Assembly: GCF_000744095.1 (NCBI RefSeq)
Contig: NZ_JQLI01000008.1
Location: 248,001-312,000, forward strand
Direction: 5' to 3'
DNA length: 64,000 nt
From: Cupriavidus necator A5-1
GTDB taxonomy: Bacteria > Pseudomonadota > Gammaproteobacteria > Burkholderiales > Burkholderiaceae
A program made the translations under genes and the position numbers. Shown piece after piece: positions 36,735 through 47,062 of the stretch (the first letter of the stretch is position 1; every line of letters starts with the position of its first letter). The notes beneath the pieces were generated by a model. The model was not told the origin of the DNA, did no database searches, and worked only from the letters and a program-made list of their open reading frames with translations.

Positions 36735-37688
36735 ATGCACATCCGCTGGCTCGAAGACTTCGTCTGCCTCGCCCAGGCCGGCAGCCTGGCGCGCGCCGCC
36801 GAACTGCGCAACGTGACGCCGCCAGCGTTCGGCAGGCGCATGCAGGCGCTGGAGGTCTGGGCGGGCGCGCCACTGATCGACCGGAGCGTTTTCCCCGTCC
36901 GGCTGACCGCCGAGGGACGCCAGTTCCTGGAAGCGGCGCAGAGCGCCTTGCGCACGCTGGACGAAACGCGCCTGGCGCTGCGCGCCGCGCACCGGGCCGA
37001 TGCCAGCACCCTGACCATCGCCACCGGCAAGACGCTGGCGCGCTCGATGGTGCCGGCCTGGCTGGCGGGCCTGCGCGAGGCGCTGCGGCATGACCCCGAT
37101 GCGGCCGGCTTCCGCACGCGGCTGTCCGCCTTCCCCATGCATGACGCGCTGGCCATGTTCGCCGAGGGCGATGCCGACTTCCTGCTGTGCTACAGCCCGC
37201 CGGACCTGCCGGTGATGCTTGACGATGCCCGCTACCAGTTCCACCTGGCCGGCGTGGAGCGGCTCGTGTGCGTCAGTGCCGCCGACGCGCGCGGCGCACC
37301 CCTGCACCGGCTCGGGACCGGCAAGACCGCTGCGAGGTCAGCCGCAAAGCCGGTGCCGATGATCGCCTACGCCGAGACCCTGACGCTCGGCCGCATGGTC
37401 AACCAGGAGATCGCGCGCCGCAAGCTGGCGCCGCGGCTCGACGTGATCGCGGTCAGCGACTTTGCCGAGTCGGTGCACGAGATGGTGCGCCAGCGCATGG
37501 GGCTGGCCTGGCTGCCGGCGCGGCTGATCGCTGACGACCTGCACACCGGGCGGCTGGTGCGCGCCATCGGCGGCACTGGCGCCGAGGGTGATGACCTGGC
37601 GCTCGATATCCGCCTGTACCGCCCGCGCGCGCCGATGCGCCCGCTGGCCGAGGCCTTCTGGCGTGCCGCGGTGCAGGCGCCGCGCTGA
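36735..37688 (+). CDS. LysR family transcriptional regulator
   Basis: 317 residues from ATG 36735, which gives the standard LysR opening MHIRWLEDFVCLAQAGSLARAAELRNVTP with the helix-turn-helix. The longer reading from GTG 36663 adds 24 non-conserved residues. The co-inducer domain follows. The variant ALEVWAGAPLIDRS replaces the usual LE..LG..LF.R. It precedes the Bug/AstE-like pair on the same strand, and a TTGCCG-AAA-CGGCAA palindrome sits just after its stop, a candidate target. Confidence 0.88.
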   Translation: MHIRWLEDFVCLAQAGSLARAAELRNVTPPAFGRRMQALEVWAGAPLIDRSVFPVRLTAEGRQFLEAAQSALRTLDETRLALRAAHRADASTLTIATGKTLARSMVPAWLAGLREALRHDPDAAGFRTRLSAFPMHDALAMFAEGDADFLLCYSPPDLPVMLDDARYQFHLAGVERLVCVSAADARGAPLHRLGTGKTAARSAAKPVPMIAYAETLTLGRMVNQEIARRKLAPRLDVIAVSDFAESVHEMVRQRMGLAWLPARLIADDLHTGRLVRAIGGTGAEGDDLALDIRLYRPRAPMRPLAEAFWRAAVQAPR

Positions 37689-37698
37689 GCCGCCACCA

Positions 37699-37713
37699 TT
37701 GCCGAAACGGCAA
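37699..37713. promoter_or_regulatory. LysR-type palindrome before the Bug gene
   Basis: TTGCCGAAACGGCAA, a perfect 6-3-6 dyad (T-N13-A), 90 bp upstream of the Bug gene start, followed by another TTGCC. It may be where the adjacent LysR protein binds. Confidence 0.5.
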
Positions 37714-37802
37714 CCCCCCTTGCCAAAGCCGCACGCCGGTCCGGTCCGGCGCTCTCTAACATCAGGCCACAACCTCCAAACCTGGACCCCCAAGCCAAGA
37801 CC

Positions 37803-38774
37803 ATGAAGACCATCCTGCGCGCGGCTGCTGCCGCACTCTGCGTCGCCACCTTCACCGGCGGCGCCGTTGCCGCCACCTGGCCCGCCAAGCCGATCACGCT
37901 GGTGGTCGGCTACACCGCCGGCGGCAGCGTCGATCTCGTCGCCCGCACCATCGCGCCGGAGCTGGGCAAGCGCCTTGGCCAGAGCGTGGTGATCGAGAAC
38001 CTGGGCGGCGCCGGCGGCACCATCGGCGCATCCAAGGTGGTCAAGGCAGAGGCCGACGGCTACACCCTGCTGATGGGTTCCGGCAGTGAGGTCTCGATCG
38101 CGCGCCTGACCAACCCGGCCGTGCGCTATGACGGCGAGAAGGACCTGGCGCCGGTGACCTTCGTCGGCACGCAGCCGATGGTGCTGGTCGGCAAGCCCGG
38201 CCTGCCGGCCAAGAACGCCGCCGAGCTGATCGCGCTGGCCAAGGCGCAGCCGGGCAAGCTCTCGTATGCGTCGTCGGGTGTGGGCACGCCGCTGAACCTG
38301 GCCGGCGAGCTGATCAAGCAGCAGGGCAAGGTCAATATCACCCACGTGCCGTACAAGGGCGCGTCTGCCATGGCGACGGACCTGTTGGGCGGACAGATCG
38401 ACCTGGCGGTGATGGTGCTGTCGTCGGCGCTGCCGCATATCCAGGCGGGCCGCGTGCAGGCCTACGGGGTGACCGCTGCCAAGCGCTCCGCGGTGGCGCC
38501 GAACGTGCCGGCGCTGGCCGAGACGCCGGCTCTGAAGGGCGTGGACATGGGCGTGTGGTTCGGGCTGATGGGGCCGGCCAACCTGCCCAAGCCGGTGGTG
38601 GATCGCCTGAATACGGAGATGCAGGCCGTGCTGGCGTTGCCGGATGTGAAGAAGAAGCTGGCTGAGGCTGGCGTGGAAGTGACGCCGGGCAATCCGGCGC
38701 AGTTTGGCAGCTTTATCAAGCGCGAGACAGGGCGCTATCGCACGATTGTGCAGACTGCTGGCATTCACGAGTAA
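37803..38774 (+). CDS. Bug family (TctC-like) periplasmic binding protein
   Basis: 323 residues. Signal peptide ending GGAVA (about residue 23), then the Bug pattern WPAKPITLVVGYTAGGSVD and GGAGGTIGASKV. No tctA/tctB partners are next to it, as is usual for the expanded Bug families of this group, so it may use a shared permease or act as a sensor. It is followed at 112 bp by an AstE-like deacylase, which hints at an N-acyl amino acid or similar ligand. Confidence 0.87.
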   Translation: MKTILRAAAAALCVATFTGGAVAATWPAKPITLVVGYTAGGSVDLVARTIAPELGKRLGQSVVIENLGGAGGTIGASKVVKAEADGYTLLMGSGSEVSIARLTNPAVRYDGEKDLAPVTFVGTQPMVLVGKPGLPAKNAAELIALAKAQPGKLSYASSGVGTPLNLAGELIKQQGKVNITHVPYKGASAMATDLLGGQIDLAVMVLSSALPHIQAGRVQAYGVTAAKRSAVAPNVPALAETPALKGVDMGVWFGLMGPANLPKPVVDRLNTEMQAVLALPDVKKKLAEAGVEVTPGNPAQFGSFIKRETGRYRTIVQTAGIHE

Positions 38775-38886
38775 GTGCGGTAGTGGGCAGGCGCTGGCAG
38801 TACCCATACCCCTTCACCAGAGCTGATCGACACAACACGACCCGGCGTGCACCGACCCGCCAGGCATCCTGAGAGCACCGATCCCC

Positions 38887-39861
38887 ATGACACAGCAACC
38901 CGCCCCTCTCGACGCCTACCCCGTCGACGTCGAATTCCCCGACATCCGCCCCTACGCCGCCGGCAACACCGGCGTGCCCTACCTCTACACCTTCGACAGC
39001 GGCCAGCCCGGCCCGCACGTGATGGTCAACGCCCTGACCCACGGCAACGAAGTCTGCGGCGCCATCGCCGTCAAGGCGCTGCTCGACCACGGCCTGCGCC
39101 CGCGCCGCGGCCGGCTGACGCTGGCCTTTGCCAACGTCGACGCATACCACCGCTTCGATCCCGCAAAGCCTGACGCGTCGCGCTTCGTCGACCAGGACTT
39201 CAACCGTGTCTGGACCGCCGCGACGCTCGAAGACACCAGCCGCGATTCGTCCGAGCTGCGCCGCGCGCGCGCCATGCGGCCCGTGATCGACACCGTGGAC
39301 TTGCTGCTCGACCTGCATTCGATGCATGAGAAGAGCCGGCCGCTGATCGTCTCCGGCCCGCTCGACAAGGGCATCGCGCTCTCCCGCGCGCTGGGCGCGC
39401 CGGCCGACGTGATCGTCGACGAAGGCCACCCCGAAGGCCGCCGCATGCGCGACTACGACGGCTTCGGCGACCCCGCCAGCCGGCGCAATGCGCTGCTGAT
39501 CGAATGCGGCCAGCATTGGGAGCCGGCGGCGGTGACGGTGGCGCAGGACAGCACCGCGCGCTTCCTGCTGCATGCCGGCGTGGTTGATACAAGCGATTTG
39601 CCCGCCGGCTGGCTGCAGCCGCTGCCCGCTACGCAGCGGGTGGTACGCGTGACCGAGCCGGTGGTGGCCACCAGCATGGATTTCCGCTTTGCCGGCCCTT
39701 ATACCGGCCTGGAGACCTTTGCCGAGGCCGGCACCGTGATCGCCTGGCGCGATGGCGAGCCGGTGGTGACGCCCTATCCCGATTGCGTGCTGGTCATGCC
39801 GTCGCTGCGGCAGTTGCGCCCCGGCGTGACCGTGGTGCGCCTGGGCCGGCTGGAGCGCTGA
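38887..39861 (+). CDS. Succinylglutamate desuccinylase/aspartoacylase family protein
   Basis: 324 residues. Zinc-site features of the M14-like family: THGNEVCG (about residue 50) with His and Glu, and LLLDLHSMHE (about 140) with the third ligand; FVDQDFNRVW carries the substrate-binding NR pair. It cleaves an acyl group from an amino acid in known members. The C-terminal third is a beta-rich domain (DFRFAGPYTGLETFAEAG). The enzyme's substrate here is unknown, but the Bug binding protein upstream may deliver it. Confidence 0.83.
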   Translation: MTQQPAPLDAYPVDVEFPDIRPYAAGNTGVPYLYTFDSGQPGPHVMVNALTHGNEVCGAIAVKALLDHGLRPRRGRLTLAFANVDAYHRFDPAKPDASRFVDQDFNRVWTAATLEDTSRDSSELRRARAMRPVIDTVDLLLDLHSMHEKSRPLIVSGPLDKGIALSRALGAPADVIVDEGHPEGRRMRDYDGFGDPASRRNALLIECGQHWEPAAVTVAQDSTARFLLHAGVVDTSDLPAGWLQPLPATQRVVRVTEPVVATSMDFRFAGPYTGLETFAEAGTVIAWRDGEPVVTPYPDCVLVMPSLRQLRPGVTVVRLGRLER

Positions 39862-39879
39862 TCGGGCCGTGCTGCCCGC

Positions 39880-40422
39880 TCAGGTGTTCGGCCCCGCGTA
39901 CGTCACGGCTGGCGCCGAAGGCGGCGGCAGCATGCCCGGGAACAACTGCTCGACCAGCTCCTCCAGCTTGGACGCCGGCTGCACCAGGTTGCTCAGGTTC
40001 AGCCCGCCCGCGCTGCGGTTGGCGTTGTAGATCGCCTTGCCGACGCGCTCGCCATTGTGGAACACGGTGATGTCCACGCTGTTCAGGTATGAGGCCCAGT
40101 ACCAGGCGCTGCGCGCGCTGTACAGCGCCACCATCGGGCACGCGGCCACGGACGCATCCGGCCGCACCAGCTTCACCTCGAAATTGCGCTGCTCCAGTGA
40201 GGCGCGGAACGCCTCGACATAGTCATTGCCGGCGACTGGGTTCACCACTACGCATAGCAGCGTGCCGTTGGCGCCATAGTTGCCGCGCGGATCGCCGCCG
40301 GCCGGCTGGAACGCGGCGAAGGCGTCGGAGACGTCGGGACGGTCGACCGGAGTCACCGCCTGGTAGGTCGAGCAGCCGGCGATCAGCAGGCCGAGGCTGG
40401 CGGCCAGCAGAGCTTTGTTCAT
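39880..40422 (-). CDS. Lipoprotein of unknown function (Sbal_3080-like)
   Basis: 180 residues from ATG 40422 with AGGAAA upstream. Lipobox LLIAGC puts Cys at 17. The body contains CVVVNPVAGNDYVEAFRASLEQRNFEVKLV (about 57-87, one conserved Cys) and CPMVALYSARSAWYWASYLNSVDITVF. Annotated only as a lipoprotein in relatives; no function is known to me. It converges with the desuccinylase gene (19 bp apart). Confidence 0.65.
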   Translation of the reverse strand: MNKALLAASLGLLIAGCSTYQAVTPVDRPDVSDAFAAFQPAGGDPRGNYGANGTLLCVVVNPVAGNDYVEAFRASLEQRNFEVKLVRPDASVAACPMVALYSARSAWYWASYLNSVDITVFHNGERVGKAIYNANRSAGGLNLSNLVQPASKLEELVEQLFPGMLPPPSAPAVTYAGPNT

Positions 40423-40555
40423 GGGTTTCCTGGATGGCATGGGTCGGCGCGGCGCGCAATGCGGGCAGCCTGCCTTCACACTGTAGGCGCCGGCACGCCC
40501 ATCCAATCGGCCGAACAGAACGGCAAAACCCGTGTTTTCGGCCCGGCGTAGCGCC

Positions 40556-40756
40556 TTAGCCGCCTGCCCCGCCCTGCGCCAGCCGGCCCACCAGGATCAG
40601 GCAGAGCCCGGCCAGGCAGATGCCGATGATCGCCACCTGCAGCCGAGTGACGGGTTTGCCGCCGAGCAGCGTCTGGCTGAGCCAGGCGGGAGAAACCACG
40701 CCCACGATGGTGGCAACCGCGATCAGGATGGCGAGGACGGACAGCACGGATTGCAT
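40556..40756 (-). CDS. Small two-helix membrane protein
   Basis: 66 residues with two membrane spans (about 4-25 and 40-60) and a Gly-rich tail. It lies 30 bp downstream of the OB-fold gene on the same strand, so is probably co-transcribed. It is not a named family; I rate it real because of its regular topology and context. Confidence 0.5.
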   Translation of the reverse strand: MQSVLSVLAILIAVATIVGVVSPAWLSQTLLGGKPVTRLQVAIIGICLAGLCLILVGRLAQGGAGG

Positions 40757-40786
40757 AGCGAAACTCCGGAATGGTCGATGCGACGA

Positions 40787-41365
40787 TCAGTTCGCGCCGC
40801 CGCGCAGCAGGCAGTCGCGCAGCAGTGGCGTGCCGTCCGCCAGCCCCGCGCCGTTGCATTCCAGCGCCACTTTCTGGCCGCGCCGCACCATCGTAGCCCG
40901 GGCTTCCACGCCGCACACCCGACCGGCCGGGCCACAGATCTGGCGTTCCAGCAGCAGTGCGCGCACATTCACCCCGGGATCGTTGGTGCGGATATCAACA
41001 AAGACCTGGTCGCCCTCGCGGCGAATGCCGCTGGCGACGCCTTCGACGATCAGGTACAGCCCGACGTAGCGCGCGTCCGCGGCCTTGGGGTTGTCGCGAT
41101 AGTCGTCCAGCATCGTGCTGGCTTGGTACTGCGGGAGGCGGTCGGCAGGCCGCTCGGGATCGATGCTGATCGGGTCGAGCGTGCCGTCGCGCGGCACGCC
41201 GCGCACGTCGCTGGCCGCTGCCGGGACTGCGGCGCTGGCTTCGGCCTGCGCTTCGGGCTGGGCGCCGCCGACATCGTCGCGCCGGTCATTGCCGGCAAAC
41301 CACAACATGCCAAGGACAGCTACGGCAACGATGGCAACGAGGATTTGCTGGGTACGGTTCAACAT
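40787..41365 (-). CDS. Membrane-anchored OB-fold (tRNA_anti-like) protein
   Basis: 192 residues. An N-terminal helix (about 8-24) anchors it, then an Ala/Glu-rich linker and an OB-fold region with ADARYVGLYLIVEGVASGIRREGDQVFVDI and the Cys residues of ERQICGPAGRVC, typical of the tRNA_anti-like (PF12869) proteins. Such proteins are envelope or periplasmic; no enzymatic role is known. It pairs with the small membrane gene downstream. Confidence 0.65.
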   Translation of the reverse strand: MLNRTQQILVAIVAVAVLGMLWFAGNDRRDDVGGAQPEAQAEASAAVPAAASDVRGVPRDGTLDPISIDPERPADRLPQYQASTMLDDYRDNPKAADARYVGLYLIVEGVASGIRREGDQVFVDIRTNDPGVNVRALLLERQICGPAGRVCGVEARATMVRRGQKVALECNGAGLADGTPLLRDCLLRGGAN

Positions 41366-41407
41366 CTGGAGGTCCTGCCTGGGTGAAATGCGAAGGTCGG
41401 AAGCGGA

Positions 41408-42652
41408 TTATGCCCCGCGCCGGCCGCAGAAACGTTCGATTGCCGCCACGGCATTGTCCACGCCGCGTTCGGCGGCGATCGCGCGGCCCAGCATGGCGGC
41501 CTTCTCGCGCGTGGCGGGCTGCTCGGTAAAGCCGATCATCGACGCCAGCCGCGCCGCATCGATCTTGTGCCCCTCGACATAGGGCGGCGCCACGTCCTGC
41601 GCCGCCAGACGGCCCGCCCAGAAGAACTGGTCGCCCGCAAACGGCAGCACGATCGACGGCACGCCCGCCGCCGCCACCGCATGCGTGGTGCCCGCGCCGC
41701 CATGGTGAATCGCCGCCGACACGCGCGGCAGCAGCCAGTCATGCGGCGTGGCGCCGATCACGTGGAAGCTGGCCGGCAGCGCGGACACGTCGATGCCGCT
41801 CCAGCCCGGATAGAACAACGCGCGCCGGCCATCGACCGCCTTTACCAGCGCCGTCACCACCCTCAGCCGGTCAAAACCCGCCATGCTGCCGAAGCCGATA
41901 TACAGTGGCGGCTCGCCCGCGGCGAGGAAATCCCGCAGTGGCGCACCAGGCTGCCAGTCGCGCTGCGGCGGCATGGTCCACGCGCCGCTCACCAGCCAGT
42001 CGGCATGCCAGTCGCGCGGGCGCGGCACCAGGTGCGGCGAGATCGCGTACAGCGTGGGGAAATCGCGCCACATCGCCTTGCGCGGCGGCACGCCGAACAG
42101 CTTGCCGCGCGCGGCGTTGGTGGCGGTACGGAACATGCGCCACAGCACGTGGTTGATGACGTGATGGCTGGCGCGGTTGGCCCACCCCGGCATCCTGAAC
42201 GGTGGCAACAGCGCGGACGGGAAGGCCCGCGTCGGCGAGATCGGGAACATGCCCGCGGCGATCACAGGCTTGCCGAGCTGCTCGCCCACCGTGAGCGCCA
42301 CGTAGCCCGTCAGGCCCGAGAACACGATGGCGTCGGCATCGCCTGCGGCCTCGGCCAGTTGCGCCATCCACGCCTCGGTGTTGTCCTCGGCAATACGCGC
42401 AAAGGCACGCGTGGCCTCGGCCACGTTGCCGCCTTCGGTCATCAGCTTGTGCAACGCGCCGCCCGGCGCCAGCGTTTGCTGGATATCGCCCGCCATCGGC
42501 GCGAACGCCAGACCGTGTTCCACGGCCAATGGGGCAGCCGAGCGTTCGCCCAGCATCAGCACGTCATGGCCGGCATTGCGCAGGCCCAGGCCCAGCGCAA
42601 CGATCGGGCGGCAGTCGCCCTGGGTACCGAAGGTGATGAGGATCAGGCGCAT
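41408..42652 (-). CDS. Glycosyltransferase, UGT/sterol-glucosyltransferase-like
   Basis: 414 residues from the ATG at 42652 (the in-frame upstream start has no family support). N-terminal MRLILITFGTQGDCRPIVALG is the GT-B opening; the C-terminal nucleotide-sugar site reads AAIHHGGAGTTHAVAAAGVPS and PFAGDQFFWAGRL. Members transfer sugars to lipids, sterols or rhamnolipid precursors. It stands alone, 106 bp after mnmE. The acceptor is unknown. Confidence 0.85.
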   Translation of the reverse strand: MRLILITFGTQGDCRPIVALGLGLRNAGHDVLMLGERSAAPLAVEHGLAFAPMAGDIQQTLAPGGALHKLMTEGGNVAEATRAFARIAEDNTEAWMAQLAEAAGDADAIVFSGLTGYVALTVGEQLGKPVIAAGMFPISPTRAFPSALLPPFRMPGWANRASHHVINHVLWRMFRTATNAARGKLFGVPPRKAMWRDFPTLYAISPHLVPRPRDWHADWLVSGAWTMPPQRDWQPGAPLRDFLAAGEPPLYIGFGSMAGFDRLRVVTALVKAVDGRRALFYPGWSGIDVSALPASFHVIGATPHDWLLPRVSAAIHHGGAGTTHAVAAAGVPSIVLPFAGDQFFWAGRLAAQDVAPPYVEGHKIDAARLASMIGFTEQPATREKAAMLGRAIAAERGVDNAVAAIERFCGRRGA

Positions 42653-42758
42653 CGAGAGGGGGCGCCGCAAGCGGCCGGCGCCTGGCATGAGGAGGTGGCC
42701 TGCAGTTTACCTGCGGCCGGGGGGATGCGTGGCGTGGCTTGGTGCCGCGCGGCCGCGC

Positions 42759-44186
<1,428 letters not shown>

Positions 44187-44288
44187 GGCGGTATTGTCGC
44201 AGATCGTGTGCGGTTGGCGTGGCGCGCGGGCTGGTGGCAATCGGCGCCAGCGGCGCGCGGTGGATTGGCCGCCGTGGCTGGCGGGGCG

Positions 44289-45107
44289 TCAGCTTGCGCC
44301 GGGCAACTGCAGCGGCGCTTCATCGGGGAGCGTTTGCACTTGCAGGCAGTCGGCCATCAGCCGGCGCGCGACCATGGCATCGACAAGGCTGCCGAGCTTT
44401 GTCTGCCGTTTCACCAGCTTGCGGTGCAGGCGTTTGGTGATGCGCAACGGCAGTACCGGCTCGAACGCCTCGATCGCATAGCGCAGCCGCTTGCCGGCGA
44501 TGCGCTGCGCATGCACCGCGCGCGCATCGCCGCTGCGTGCGGCCCGGGCCAACTTGCGCAGGCGCTGGCGTCCGCGGCGCACGCGCTTGCGCGCAAACGG
44601 CCCGAGGCGGTCGCCGCTGTCTTTGCCTGCCTTTGCCGCCAGCTGCGCCAAGTGCGCGAGATCGCGGTGCAGCGCCGGCAGCGGCCAGTCGTGGTAGCCA
44701 GCCAGTGTCGCCAGCATGGCTACGCGCGCGTCTTCACGGCGCTCGCGGGCGGTGTCGGCCACGGCGGCCAGCACGGGCTCGTCAGGCTCCAGCTCGCGCG
44801 CCGGGGCGATGGTCTCGGCCAGAAACACGTCCCAGTCGCGCACTTCGCTGGTGGTGCGGGCCAGCGCGCGCAGGTCGCGATTCCAGCGCTCACGTTCCTG
44901 CTTCGGCAAGGACGGCCCCAATGCCCATAGCACCGCGCGCGCATGGCGTACCGCCACGCGCAGCTCGTGCAGGTCTTCCGGCTCGTCGCGGCGCAGCAAC
45001 TGGTCCAGGCATGCTTCGATGCGCCCAAGGCTCGCCTCGGTCAGTGCGGCAAAGGCAGCGGCCGGCCGCGTCTTGCGGCGCAGTGCGGGTTTGGCGTCGG
45101 CGTTCAT
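44289..45107 (-). CDS. CHAD domain-containing protein
   Basis: 272 residues. CHAD repeats with conserved His: EDLHELRVAVRHARAVL (about 48-64), RVRRGRQRLRKLARAA and RIAGKRLRYAIEAFEPVLP. The strongly basic helices fit polyphosphate binding, the role known for CHAD proteins. No ribosome site is seen before the ATG at 45107, so the start is not certain. The gene is separated from the adjacent divergent thioesterase by 180 bp. Confidence 0.82.
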   Translation of the reverse strand: MNADAKPALRRKTRPAAAFAALTEASLGRIEACLDQLLRRDEPEDLHELRVAVRHARAVLWALGPSLPKQERERWNRDLRALARTTSEVRDWDVFLAETIAPARELEPDEPVLAAVADTARERREDARVAMLATLAGYHDWPLPALHRDLAHLAQLAAKAGKDSGDRLGPFARKRVRRGRQRLRKLARAARSGDARAVHAQRIAGKRLRYAIEAFEPVLPLRITKRLHRKLVKRQTKLGSLVDAMVARRLMADCLQVQTLPDEAPLQLPGAS

Positions 45108-45287
45108 GGGAGGTCTGGATGCGATCAGGCGCGGTGCAGGCGTGACGCAGATGCTTCCAGTGTAGGCGACAGCACGCGCCCGCGCCTTCGTGCGGCGCAC
45201 AAGGCGCACGGGCGGTTGACAGCCCCGCCCCTTCGCGCTGCAATGCGCACACCGCCTGGTGATGCAGAGACCGTACGAGGAACAGCC

Positions 45288-45725
45288 ATGACCACCGAAC
45301 AGGAGCGACTCCTGCTGCGCGAGACCATCGAGGCCGGCTTCCGCCAGGCCGCGTTCGTCAACGACATCGGCATCGCGCTGGCGGACTGTGGCCCCGGCTG
45401 GTGCGAATCGATGCTGGCCATCACGCCGCGCCACCTGCAGCAAGGCGGCATCGTCCATGCGGGCGTGCAGGCCACCATGGCCGACCACACCGCGGGCGCG
45501 GCGGCGTCGACCATCCTCGCAGCGGGCCAGCATGTGGTCACCGCGGAATTCAAGATCAACCTGCTCAGGGCCGTGCGCAGCGACCGGCTGCGCTGCCGCG
45601 CCGACGTGCTCAAGTCCGGCCGCTCGATCATCGTGGTGGAGGCGGATGTGTTCGCCGACGTCCATGGCGAATCCGTGCTGGTCAGTCGCCTCAACGCGAC
45701 CATGAGCGTGCTGGACCTGGCCTGA
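45288..45725 (+). CDS. PaaI-type hotdog thioesterase
   Basis: 145 residues from ATG 45288 with CGAGGAA upstream. The hotdog catalytic stretch is QQGGIVHAGVQATMADHTAGAA (positions about 51-72). The last helices and strands (FKINLLRAV) match PaaI/YigI-like acyl-CoA thioesterases. It is 26 bp before the VOC protein gene, with which it probably forms an operon. Confidence 0.82.
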   Translation: MTTEQERLLLRETIEAGFRQAAFVNDIGIALADCGPGWCESMLAITPRHLQQGGIVHAGVQATMADHTAGAAASTILAAGQHVVTAEFKINLLRAVRSDRLRCRADVLKSGRSIIVVEADVFADVHGESVLVSRLNATMSVLDLA

Positions 45726-45751
45726 GCGCCAACCTCGAAAGGAAGCGAGCC

Positions 45752-46138
45752 ATGATCGACCATACCGGCGTGAGCGTCAGCGACTACGGCAAGAGCCGCG
45801 CCTTCTACCTCGCGGCGCTGGGCGCCATCGGCTACGGCATCGTCAAGGAATTCCCCGCCAGTGTCACCGGCAGCACCGATGTGGCGGGCTTCGGGCCGCC
45901 GGGCAAGCCTGATTTCTGGGTCATCCGTGGCGAGCCAAACAAGCCGCCGATACACGTGGCGTTCCGCGTGGACAGCCGCGAGGCGGTCGATGCGTTCTAT
46001 CGCGCGGCGCTTGCCGCGGGCGGACGCGATAACGGCGGGCCGGGCATCCGGGCGCACTATCACCCGGACTACTACGGTGCCTTCGTGCTGGACCCGGATG
46101 GGCACAACATCGAGGCGGTGTGCCACAAGCCGGGCTGA
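45752..46138 (+). CDS. VOC family (glyoxalase/bleomycin-resistance-fold) protein
   Basis: 128 residues. It opens IDHTGVSVSDYGKSRAFYL and ends with FVLDPDGHNIEAVCH, both typical of the VOC metal site (His ... Glu). GAAAGGAAG precedes the ATG. It may be a small lyase or dioxygenase; the substrate is unknown. Confidence 0.82.
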   Translation: MIDHTGVSVSDYGKSRAFYLAALGAIGYGIVKEFPASVTGSTDVAGFGPPGKPDFWVIRGEPNKPPIHVAFRVDSREAVDAFYRAALAAGGRDNGGPGIRAHYHPDYYGAFVLDPDGHNIEAVCHKPG

Positions 46139-46168
46139 TCCCCGGCGGCCCGGGTTTGCGCGACAAGC

Positions 46169-46939
46169 TCAGCGCGTCGCCACGATAAACAAGCGCGGGA
46201 ACGGCAGCAGCACCGACCCGTCAGCCAGCGGCGGGTAGGCCTTGGCGATCGCAGCCTCATAGCGCGCCAGATACGCGGCGCGCTCGGCCTCATCGAGCGG
46301 CTGCAGGAACGGCCGCAGGCCGCTGCCCTTGAACCACTCCACCACCGCGGCCGGGCCGCCGGCCAGCGGATGGTGGTACGTGGTCAGCCACACGTCCACG
46401 CGCTGGCACACCGGGCGCAGCAACTCGTAGTACCACTGCGCAGAAGCGCGTTCGGCGCGCGCCTTGCTGGCGCCGGCAAGCTTGCCGGCCCACGGGCCTT
46501 CCGCCGCCACCTGGCGCATCAGCCGGTGCGCGGGTTCTTCCAGGTTGTCCGGCATCTGTACGGCCAGCGTGCCACCGGGGGAGAGCTTCGACACCAGCGC
46601 CGGGAACAGCCCGGCGTGGTCGGGCAGCCACTGCAGCACGGCGTTGGCCAGGATCACGTCGTAAGGCCCGGCCTCGTCCCAGGCGCCGATATCTGCCACG
46701 CGGAACTGCACGTCCGGCAAACGCTTGCGCGCCGCCTCGACCATGTCATCCGAACTATCCAGCCCGGTCACCGACGCACCTGCATAGCGCGCCAGCAGCA
46801 CCTCGGTGGAGTTGCCCGGCCCGCAGCCGATATCGACCGCGCTGCGCACGATCTCGTTGGGAATGGCGGCGACCAGGTCGCGGACCGGTCGGGTGCGTTC
46901 GTCTTCGAAGGCGACGTATTGTTGGGCGGACCAGTTCAT
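46169..46939 (-). CDS. tam: Trans-aconitate 2-methyltransferase (Tam-like)
   Basis: 256 residues. It opens MNWSAQQYVAFEDERTRPVRDL as Tam proteins do, with the SAM site AVDIGCGPGNSTEVL (about 34-48) and NAVLQWLPDH near 95. Tam methylates trans-aconitate with SAM. AGGAG is well placed before the ATG at 46939. It converges with the VOC gene and is read away from yidC. Confidence 0.87.
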   Translation of the reverse strand: MNWSAQQYVAFEDERTRPVRDLVAAIPNEIVRSAVDIGCGPGNSTEVLLARYAGASVTGLDSSDDMVEAARKRLPDVQFRVADIGAWDEAGPYDVILANAVLQWLPDHAGLFPALVSKLSPGGTLAVQMPDNLEEPAHRLMRQVAAEGPWAGKLAGASKARAERASAQWYYELLRPVCQRVDVWLTTYHHPLAGGPAAVVEWFKGSGLRPFLQPLDEAERAAYLARYEAAIAKAYPPLADGSVLLPFPRLFIVATR

Positions 46940-47004
46940 CGGGAATCTCCTGTTGGATGGCGCATGCGGCGTCGGTACAGCCGGAAAGCATACGCCCGCT
47001 ACAA

Positions 47005-47033
47005 ACAAAAAGCCCGGCATCGCTGCCGGGCTT
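47005..47033 (-). terminator. Terminator of the yidC operon
   Basis: Stem AAGCCCGGCA (47010-47019) / TGCCGGGCTT (47024-47033), loop TCGC. On the minus strand it is followed by TTTTTGTTTGT, so it ends the yidC-containing transcript about 30 bp after the yidC stop. Confidence 0.85.
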
Positions 47034-47062
47034 CATGGTTACCGCATCGTCCTGTAACGGGA

